A DNA stretch of 11,667 nucleotides, taken from positions 1 through 11,667 of the forward strand of contig JAJXWL010000036.1 of the NCBI GenBank assembly GCA_021781625.1, read 5' to 3'. The position numbers and the translations under genes are program-made. Origin of the DNA: a bacterium (GTDB taxonomy: Bacteria > Spirochaetota > Spirochaetia > JABEVK01). Shown piece by piece: positions 1-6,126 of this stretch. Every line of letters starts with the position of its first letter. Positions within the stretch are counted from its first letter, which is position 1. Under the pieces are notes generated by a model. The model searched no databases. It was not told the DNA's origin and was given only the letters and a program-made list of their open reading frames with translations.

Positions 1-71
1 GGACGTCGCCAAGTTGGTAAGGCACCAGAATTTGGATCTGGCATCCGGAGGTTCGAGTCCTCCCGTCCCAG
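1..71 (+). tRNA. tRNA-Gln (anticodon TTG), 5' end truncated by the window edge
   Basis: Cloverleaf with D-stem GCC/GGC (8-10/21-23), anticodon stem CCAGA/TCTGG (25-29/37-41), a seven-base loop with anticodon TTG at 32-34, and T-stem GGAGG/CCTCC (47-51/59-63) around TTCGAGT. The 3' acceptor strand is 64-70 with discriminator G71. That strand predicts a 5' strand TGGGACG, so the first two bases lie upstream of the window. U1-A72 and G73 are typical glutamine identity features. No CCA is encoded (the next bases are TTT), so the 3' end needs RNase Z trimming and CCA addition. Only 24 bases separate it from the rplY start, suggesting a shared primary transcript. Confidence 0.96.
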
Positions 72-95
72 TTTCTCTGTTTCAAGGAGTAGACC

Positions 96-722
96 ATGGA
101 TTCACTGACCCTGGCGTTCCAGGATCGTACTGATCTCAAAAAGGCTGCCGCAAGGCGGTTGCGGGCTTCTGGCCGCGTTCCTGCTGTTGTATACGGCCAA
201 GGAAAAGCTGTTTCAATTTCGGTAGAAGAAGCAGAATTTTCACAGAATTTTCATCGATTTGGCGAAAACACGATCATTCAACTGAAAAATGGAAAAACTG
301 CGTTTGATGTTTTGGTTCGTGATTATCAAGATGATATTTTGACCGGTAAAATCCGTCACATTGACTTTTATCAGGTCAATTCCAACAAAACCCTTCATGC
401 CAAGGTCCCTTTGCATTTGGCAGGTACTCCTGCTGGTGTTCGCGAAGGTGGACTCCTTGAGCAGTTGGTGCATGAAGTGGAAGTCGAATGTCTACCCAAA
501 GATCTTCCCCATGAGATTAAGGTGGATGTGTCAAAACTCGCTGTTGGTCAGTCGATCCACGCGGGCGAGCTAGCAGCTGTCGCTGGTGTCAAGTTCCTTT
601 TGAATACCGATACCGTTGTTGCTCACGTCATTAGCACCAAGACCTTAAATGTCGAAGCTCCGGCTGCTGAAGCGGCGCCTGCCGCCGAGACGGCGGCGCC
701 TGCTCCCGAGAAAAAAGCCTGA
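96..722 (+). CDS. rplY: 50S ribosomal protein L25 / Ctc family, long form
   Basis: Binds 5S rRNA in the large ribosomal subunit; in Gram-positive bacteria the long form is the general stress protein Ctc. The 208 residues fit the two-domain type. Residues about 1-92 form the 5S-binding L25 domain, with conserved VPAVVYG (29-35) and the IRHIDFYQV stretch near residue 90. Residues about 95-185 form the TL5-like beta domain, including VEVECLPKDLPHEI. The last 20 or so residues are a low-complexity Ala/Pro/Glu tail ending in KKA. An AAGGAG ribosome binding site at 84-89, six bases before the ATG, fixes the start. It lies directly after tRNA-Gln and its TGA stop abuts pth, as in many bacteria where rplY and pth are neighbours. 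Confidence 0.96.
   Translation: MDSLTLAFQDRTDLKKAAARRLRASGRVPAVVYGQGKAVSISVEEAEFSQNFHRFGENTIIQLKNGKTAFDVLVRDYQDDILTGKIRHIDFYQVNSNKTLHAKVPLHLAGTPAGVREGGLLEQLVHEVEVECLPKDLPHEIKVDVSKLAVGQSIHAGELAAVAGVKFLLNTDTVVAHVISTKTLNVEAPAAEAAPAAETAAPAPEKKA
681..697 (+). other. GC-only hairpin inside the 3' end of rplY
   Basis: A perfect 7-bp inverted repeat, GCCGCCG (681-687) and CGGCGGC (691-697), with loop AGA. It lies in the Ala/Pro-rich tail codons of rplY, 21 bases before the end of the gene. No T-run follows on the plus strand, so it is not an intrinsic terminator. Its position just before the rplY stop and the poorly defined pth start could affect ribosome passage or re-initiation. It may also simply reflect GCC/GCG alanine codons. 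Confidence 0.5.
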
Positions 723-730
723 TTCTTGTC

Positions 731-1357
731 GTGATGGGGCTGGGAAATCCCGGCTCCTCGTATCAGAACACCCGTCATAATGCTGGATTTTGGTTTGTTG
801 ACCAATTGGCAGCTTTGGCGGGTGTTTCCCTTTATAAGCCTTTTTTTTGTTCTTGGCGTCAGAGTATCGTGAAGTATCAAGGTCATACGGTTGTTTTGAT
901 TCAACCGCTGACGTTTATGAATCAAAGCGGGCGGATCGTGCGGCGTCTGCAGCAGCGGTTTGGTTTTGAGCGCGAGCATTTCTTAGTAGCCGTAGACCAA
1001 ATGGACTTACCTCCGGGCAGGCTCCGTTTAAAACCAAAGGGAAGCGACGCGGGCCACAATGGCCTAAAATCTCTTCGTGAAGCCTGGGGAACGGAGTCCT
1101 TTAGGCGTTTAACAATCGGTATTGGTCGTCCTTACGATGGAGCAAAGGTCTTAGAGCACGTCCTGGGGTGTTTAGACACTACTGAGAGAACTCTCGTGGA
1201 TCAAGCCTTACATGAAGCGGGGGTTCTGTTTTGGTCCTTGCTAGCGGACCATTCGCCTCAGCGCACAGAAGTTCAGTTTTGGGAGCATTATCAGAATGAA
1301 CTCAACCGTTTCCGGTCAAGTCTGCCAGGTCCTGGAAGCGTTCCGTCGTCGACCTGA
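731..1357 (+). CDS. pth: peptidyl-tRNA hydrolase (Pth)
   Basis: Cytoplasmic esterase that releases peptides from peptidyl-tRNAs dropped by the ribosome. Family landmarks are GLGNPG followed by TRHNAG (catalytic His), TFMNQSG (Asn), VDQMDLPPG (Asp) and GHNGLKSL (Asn), so the catalytic set is complete. The coordinates use the first conventional start, GTG 731. That start leaves only MMGLGNPG, missing most of the first beta strand, and no ribosome binding site precedes it. In-frame codons upstream read L-I-L-V-V before MGLGNPG, matching the usual family N-terminus (MKLIVGLGNPG type). CTG 719 or ATT 722, overlapping the rplY stop, is therefore a plausible real start. The C-terminus runs past the usual end of the fold and overlaps tilS by 62 bases. 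Confidence 0.95.
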   Translation: MMGLGNPGSSYQNTRHNAGFWFVDQLAALAGVSLYKPFFCSWRQSIVKYQGHTVVLIQPLTFMNQSGRIVRRLQQRFGFEREHFLVAVDQMDLPPGRLRLKPKGSDAGHNGLKSLREAWGTESFRRLTIGIGRPYDGAKVLEHVLGCLDTTERTLVDQALHEAGVLFWSLLADHSPQRTEVQFWEHYQNELNRFRSSLPGPGSVPSST

Positions 1358-2639
1358 GATTCTCACTTATCCAAACGTTGCCGTTGCCTATTCGGGGGGC
1401 TGTGATTCTGCTGTACTTCTTTGGGCGGCTAGCGTTGTGTGGGGGCCAGCTCAGGTAACAGCAATCTGGGTAGATCATGGAGTCCGATCAGCCCAAGAAC
1501 GACAAGCCGAAGCCAACCTCGTTGAGAGTTTTTGCCAGCAGAGGGGTGTTCGACTTATTAAGAAGGGGCCCCCTGCACAACTTCCTCGAGGCGAAGGTCA
1601 AGAAGATTCCTTTCGGCTGTATCGTTTGCAAGTCCTTCAAGAGGCGGCACAAGCCCAGGGCCTTGGGCTCATTCTTACCGCGCATCATCGTCAAGATCAG
1701 GCCGAGACCATGCTTTTTCGGTTACTGCAGGGGCGTTCTTGGGCTGGTTTAGCGGGGATTCCAGAACGACGGGGATTATTTGCGCGTCCTTTTCTTTCTC
1801 TTTCACAAGACCTGTTGCGCAAAGTCGCACAAGAGCAACAGCTATTCTGGCATGAGGACTCAACAAACAGCGAATCGTCGTACCAGCGTAATTTTCTTCG
1901 CAATGAGGTGTTTCCTCTTTTAGAACAGCGTTTCCCTCAGGCTTCGCAGGCTCTTGCGGAACTGAGTCGGTTTTGGCGTGAACGGAATCCTTTGCTTCAT
2001 TGGTTGGATTCCGCTTGGGTTTTGACCGACAAAGCAGTGATTCCCACGCAGCTTTGGGAGCGGTGGACAACGGGGCAACGTGAACACCAGCTTTTAGAGG
2101 TGGTACGCCGTCTTAGAAAAGAAAATATTTCGCGTCAGCGACTCTCGCGACGGTTTTTGACTGAAATCTCCCGGTCATCGTCCGCAACTTCTCGACACCG
2201 TGGAGCGGGCTGGCAATTGACGGTTTCGCCGACGACAGTCATGTGGTCCCCGATTGTACAAGAATCAGAGTTAGCGTATCTTATGACGATAGGCCCTCCT
2301 TGTGTTTTGACAATGCCCCGTTACGAAATCGCTTTTTCGTGGGAACCCTGGTCCGAGACCGAACCTTTTGCCTCTGTAGAACTGCCTCACCTGGAACAAT
2401 GTCAAGGACAGGATTTAGTTTGGCGCTCGCTTGGTCCTGAAGAAAGTTGGGTTTTACCTTCCGGAAAAAGCAATAAAGCGTGGAGGCGAAAGCACAGGGG
2501 GGACGCAGGACTGTTTCAAAAAGGTGTTCTTTGGGCGATTTTTGACACAGAGGAACAAAAAATGCGCTGGAAGGGTACCTGCGCGGATTTGATTAAGAAG
2601 GTGATATTTGTTAAGTTATCAAGACGGAGTATGGGATGA
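1296..2639 (+). CDS. tilS: tRNA(Ile)-lysidine synthase TilS
   Basis: ATP-dependent enzyme that attaches lysine to C34 of the CAU-anticodon tRNA-Ile, switching it to read AUA. The N-terminal PP-loop ATPase shows SGGCDS (33-38), VDHGVR (59-64), TAHHRQDQAET (128-138), and the EDSTN...RNFLRN block (187-203) typical of TilS. The 447 residues suit the long form with C-terminal domains. The C-terminus retains a diverged pattern (GKSNKAW, then LFQKGVLWAIFD). ATG 1296 is chosen because no ATG, GTG or TTG in this frame lies between it and the PP-loop, and GGGAG at 1281-1285 precedes it by ten bases. This forces a 62-base overlap with pth. The stop overlaps the ftsH start as ATGA. Confidence 0.95.
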   Translation: MNSTVSGQVCQVLEAFRRRPEILTYPNVAVAYSGGCDSAVLLWAASVVWGPAQVTAIWVDHGVRSAQERQAEANLVESFCQQRGVRLIKKGPPAQLPRGEGQEDSFRLYRLQVLQEAAQAQGLGLILTAHHRQDQAETMLFRLLQGRSWAGLAGIPERRGLFARPFLSLSQDLLRKVAQEQQLFWHEDSTNSESSYQRNFLRNEVFPLLEQRFPQASQALAELSRFWRERNPLLHWLDSAWVLTDKAVIPTQLWERWTTGQREHQLLEVVRRLRKENISRQRLSRRFLTEISRSSSATSRHRGAGWQLTVSPTTVMWSPIVQESELAYLMTIGPPCVLTMPRYEIAFSWEPWSETEPFASVELPHLEQCQGQDLVWRSLGPEESWVLPSGKSNKAWRRKHRGDAGLFQKGVLWAIFDTEEQKMRWKGTCADLIKKVIFVKLSRRSMG

Positions 2640-4510
2640 ACGACGACGATAAGGACAATAAGGGACCAGGCGGTCCTCAACCTCCCTTTGATTTCCGGAA
2701 AAACCGGTTAGCCCTGGTGCTTTTCCTCGTAGTAATCGGCTTATTAGCGGTGATTCTTTTCTCAAATGATTTTGGAACAACGAAGACAATTCCGTATTCA
2801 ACCTTTCTCGAATACCTCGATCAAGGCAAAGTGGAAAGTGTCGTGATTTTGGATCAAGACGAAATTGATGGCACACTTTCGTCTCCCTCGGGTCCCTCGG
2901 TACCCTTTATGACCAGAATTCCCTATGTCGACCTCAAGCTACTCGATGAGTTACGGGCAAAAAATGTACGCATCTCGGGTGGGCAAAAATCTGTCCCTCT
3001 GCTGAAGATGTTCTTAGACTTCATGCCTTTAACGATTGGCATTATTCTGATTTGGATGGTGTTCCGTCAGGTTCAGGGTGGTACAGGAAAAGCCTTTGGT
3101 TTTGGCAAAAGCCGAGCCAAAAAGTACAACGAAAAGGGCAAGAGAATGTTCTTTTCGGACGTGGCCGGTCAAGAAGAAGCTAAGCATGAATTGACAGAAG
3201 TTGTTGATTTTCTTAAAAGTCCAGAAAAGTTTACTTCCATTGGTGCAAAAATTCCCAAGGGCGTGCTTCTTGTCGGTATGCCGGGAACGGGCAAGACACT
3301 TTTAGCAAAAGCAGTTGCTGGTGAGGCCAACGTCAATTTCTTTCATATGTCTGGCTCAGATTTTGTAGAAATGTTTGTTGGTGTTGGTGCTAGTCGTGTC
3401 CGTGACCTCTTTGAAAATGGGCGTCAAAACTCTCCCTGTATCATTTTTATCGATGAAATTGATGCGGTGGGGCGAACTCGTGGCGCAGGGTATGGCGGCG
3501 GTCATGATGAACGGGAACAAACCCTAAACCAGCTACTGGTTGAAATGGATGGCTTTGATACAAAAGACGGAGTCATTGTCATTGCGGCTACCAACCGGCC
3601 CGATGTTTTGGACCCGGCCTTATTGCGGCCTGGGCGCTTTGACCGGCAAGTTGTCGTTGATATGCCTGATGTAAAAGAGCGTGAAGCTATTTTGACTTTA
3701 CATGCGGCCAAGGTAAAACTTGCTCCGGATGTTGACCTCTTACGCTTGGCTCGTGCAACACCGGGGTCGTCAGGCGCCGATATTGCGAATATTGTCAATG
3801 AAGCGGCATTGTTTGCCGCGAGACGCGGCCAAACCGTGGTCTCAATGCAAGATTTTGAAGAAGCGCGAGATAAAATCTTGATGGGAATAGCCCGCCGTTC
3901 TAAGGTTATTACACCCAAGGATAAGCTTGCCACCGCTTTTCACGAGGCGGGGCACGCTTTGCTCCACTACTACTTAAAGGATGCCGACCCATTGCACAAG
4001 GTGACGGTTGTTCCTCGTGGCCGTGCGTTAGGGGTTGCTTTCTCGTTACCCGATGAAGATAAGTATTCCCGCGGCAAAAATTGGTTAATGGATCGCATTC
4101 GCATTTCGTTCGGCGGTTATGCGGCTGAGGAGCTCATCTATGGTGAAACCACCACGGGTGTGCAAAATGACCTTGAGCAAGCGACGTCCATGGCCAGACG
4201 AATGGTAACCGAGTGGGGGATGAGTGAACAAATAGGCCCTATGGCCTTGGGCTCCGAAGGGGAACCCATCTTTTTAGGCAAAGAAATTGCCACCCATAAA
4301 GATTACTCTGAAGAAACAGCCCGCCAAGTGGATAACGAAATTCGTAGCCTTTTATCGAACTGTTTGAATGATGTCCGTGCTCTTTTGAAGGAACATCGTG
4401 AACAGTTAGAAAAGTTGGCTAATGAGCTGGTTGTGAAAGAAACGCTTGATGATACAGATATTAGGAATTTACTAGGCTTTGCACCGCGGGTGGCCATAAC
4501 GGTCGAATGA
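2636..4510 (+). CDS. ftsH: ATP-dependent zinc metalloprotease FtsH
   Basis: Membrane-anchored hexameric AAA+ protease that extracts and degrades membrane and short-lived cytosolic proteins. In order: a short cytosolic tail, TM1 (about 24-42), a small extracytoplasmic domain, TM2 (about 125-143), and the AAA module. The AAA module has Walker A GMPGTGKT (214-221), pore motif FVGV (247-250), Walker [10 protein letters not shown] (269-277) and the second region of homology ending RPGRFDRQ. The peptidase has HEAGH (436-440) and the third zinc ligand Asp512 in [11 protein letters not shown]. All catalytic residues are present. The 624 residues are near normal length with a short C-terminal tail. 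GGAG at 2626-2629 supports the start, which overlaps tilS by 4 bases. Walker A has Met where Pro is usual. Confidence 0.98.
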   Translation: MNDDDKDNKGPGGPQPPFDFRKNRLALVLFLVVIGLLAVILFSNDFGTTKTIPYSTFLEYLDQGKVESVVILDQDEIDGTLSSPSGPSVPFMTRIPYVDLKLLDELRAKNVRISGGQKSVPLLKMFLDFMPLTIGIILIWMVFRQVQGGTGKAFGFGKSRAKKYNEKGKRMFFSDVAGQEEAKHELTEVVDFLKSPEKFTSIGAKIPKGVLLVGMPGTGKTLLAKAVAGEANVNFFHMSGSDFVEMFVGVGASRVRDLFENGRQNSPCIIFIDEIDAVGRTRGAGYGGGHDEREQTLNQLLVEMDGFDTKDGVIVIAATNRPDVLDPALLRPGRFDRQVVVDMPDVKEREAILTLHAAKVKLAPDVDLLRLARATPGSSGADIANIVNEAALFAARRGQTVVSMQDFEEARDKILMGIARRSKVITPKDKLATAFHEAGHALLHYYLKDADPLHKVTVVPRGRALGVAFSLPDEDKYSRGKNWLMDRIRISFGGYAAEELIYGETTTGVQNDLEQATSMARRMVTEWGMSEQIGPMALGSEGEPIFLGKEIATHKDYSEETARQVDNEIRSLLSNCLNDVRALLKEHREQLEKLANELVVKETLDDTDIRNLLGFAPRVAITVE

Positions 4511-6126
4511 TGCTCAGGACGCTGTTCCTGCTACTTTTTCTAGGGGGATCTCTTTCCTTGTCGGCGGAGTCTGCGGACTCCGCTTTGGCACAGCGTTCTC
4601 TTGTTTCGGCTCGGACGGCTTTTTTGAGTCATATGATTCTGAGTCGGCAACCGGTTGTTCCTGATACGGCTTTACCTTCTGAGGTTCCCTTTTGGCCTGA
4701 TGTTAAGTTTTACCTTCGACAAGCAGAAGATTTTGGTCAACCGGTTCGGCTTTTGAATGGACTGGTGGCTCTGCATGAAGGGTCACTCTCTGAGGCCCAG
4801 GAGCCGTTGGCCGAAGTTTGGTCGCAAAAAAACTGGCAAAGTTTTGGTGAACTTACGGCCGCTCAGGCGTATTTAACAAGTCTTTCTTGGTTGCGGCAGG
4901 ACGTTCGCTTACAAAGTGCCTGGAAGTTATGGCCAGATAAGTACCTTTCGCCCCCCTCGTTATTGCTAGGGATTCAAAGCTATGAACGAACTCAGCCACA
5001 AATTGCTAAAGACCTTTTGGCTCAAGCTTTTGCTCTCTACCCCGAAGACCGGCGTTTTTTTGGGGAAATGACGCTATTCTCTGCAGATTTTCCCCAAGTT
5101 CAACCGTTATGGAAGACAGCTGTTCAGCAGAATCTCCGTTGGTCAAAGGCTGCCCTGAAAGACCTGGTACAGCGCTTAGCAGAAGCTCCTTCAGAACAAA
5201 AAAAACAAGGTCTTGAAGTCTTAGCGAAAGCGGGCTTGGGTGACTATCAGACGTCGAGTTTAGCGGCAGACTATACAGCTCAGGCCGCTGTTTGGTTAAA
5301 AGAGGGCGTTAAGATACCGCCCGAGGGTGATTACTCCTGGAATCAGGAAAGCACTGACACCCAAATGACCATCAAGTTTAAAAAAGGTCAACTCGTTTCT
5401 TGGTCAAGTTGCACGCCGGGCGCAACCTTCTGGATTGCTGACTTTCGAATGGGGTCTTTGTCCCGGGTAACGGAATACCGGGGCGAAGAATCGTGGGTTT
5501 TGACCTATTGGCAGTACCCTTATGTCAAAGCATTATCTTGGTTTTCGGGTCGAACAACGGTTGAATATACCTTTTTACCGTTTGTTACCCAGGCCACACC
5601 GTTGAGTTTGACCCTAAAAAAATATCCTGAAGCACTTTGGCCGGCTCTTCTTTTGAAATCGTGGAAGCCGGTTGATCCCTCAGCCTTGATTCCCCAAGCG
5701 GCCAGGGTTTATGAATCCAACGAAGGTTTGCTCGATCGGGTACTTTGTCTTGTCAACGGGCAAGTTTGGCTTGAGATCGCGGATAAAAATCATGATGGAC
5801 GTCCGGATACTTGGAAATATTACCGTAACGGAAGGCTTGCTTCGGTGTATCAAGATTTTGAGGGCCTAAGTAGCCCGAATTTGCACGAGATTTATGAACA
5901 GGGAAAACTAGCCGCCGTTGAGGCTGATCCTCACCGTAAGGGCCGTACTGAATATGTGTTGTATCCTCAGGAGGGTGTGGCATTATGGGATTGGCAAGGA
6001 ACAGGAACTCCGTTGATAAGAGTGTTTCGTTGGAACGGCGAAGCAGGCCTCAAGGCCACCGTTTTTTCACGTTCCGAAGAACCTTTTCAGGCCATGCCAG
6101 CGTGGGAAACCCCGCCCTGGTATTAG
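4507..6126 (+). CDS. secreted protein of unknown function with helical N-terminal half and 24-residue C-terminal repeats
   Basis: I do not recognise a named family. Residues 1-20 form a signal peptide (positive n-region, LFLLLFLGG core, likely cleavage after SLSLSA) without a lipobox, so the product is periplasmic or secreted. Residues about 60-270 are helix-rich with TPR-like character but no clear consensus. Residues about 270-370 look like beta strands with many aromatics. From about residue 402 there is a 24-residue periodicity with glycine at 418, 442, 466, 490 and 514. One unit carries a DxNxDGxxD calcium-type loop (D426 to D434) followed by WKYYRNGRL, a pattern seen in many bacterial surface repeat proteins. 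The start overlaps ftsH by 4 bases (ATGATG, so either Met is possible). Two TAG stops occur in tandem. Its place between ftsH and an HtrA-like gene suggests an envelope role. Confidence 0.85.
   Translation: MMLRTLFLLLFLGGSLSLSAESADSALAQRSLVSARTAFLSHMILSRQPVVPDTALPSEVPFWPDVKFYLRQAEDFGQPVRLLNGLVALHEGSLSEAQEPLAEVWSQKNWQSFGELTAAQAYLTSLSWLRQDVRLQSAWKLWPDKYLSPPSLLLGIQSYERTQPQIAKDLLAQAFALYPEDRRFFGEMTLFSADFPQVQPLWKTAVQQNLRWSKAALKDLVQRLAEAPSEQKKQGLEVLAKAGLGDYQTSSLAADYTAQAAVWLKEGVKIPPEGDYSWNQESTDTQMTIKFKKGQLVSWSSCTPGATFWIADFRMGSLSRVTEYRGEESWVLTYWQYPYVKALSWFSGRTTVEYTFLPFVTQATPLSLTLKKYPEALWPALLLKSWKPVDPSALIPQAARVYESNEGLLDRVLCLVNGQVWLEIADKNHDGRPDTWKYYRNGRLASVYQDFEGLSSPNLHEIYEQGKLAAVEADPHRKGRTEYVLYPQEGVALWDWQGTGTPLIRVFRWNGEAGLKATVFSRSEEPFQAMPAWETPPWY

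Noticed and set aside
681..716. rplY-tail hairpin as an intrinsic terminator
   Set aside because: It is followed by A-rich sequence, not a T-run, on the coding strand, and coding continues across it into pth.
841..848. T8 homopolymer in pth as a phase-variation tract
   Set aside because: The frame is intact and matches the Pth family on both sides; an essential housekeeping enzyme is an unlikely switch. It is only a spot to watch for sequencing slippage.
623..979. Minus-strand 118-codon frame over the rplY/pth junction
   Set aside because: Antisense to two conserved genes; the Ala/Gly/Ser-rich part only mirrors the GC-rich rplY tail.
1477..1752. Plus-strand 91-codon frame inside tilS
   Set aside because: Overlaps the conserved TilS PP-loop domain in another frame and has no supporting motif.
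3502..3933. Minus-strand 143-codon open frame inside ftsH
   Set aside because: Antisense to the conserved FtsH ATPase region; the Ser/Arg-rich translation has no family resemblance.
6060..6104. Twin-arginine-like motif (FRRTFSG) before the HtrA-like lipobox
   Set aside because: It exists only if the long ATG 5985 or TTG 6030 start is used, in a stretch with atypical arginine codons that overlaps the upstream coding repeats; HtrA-type proteins are normally Sec exported.
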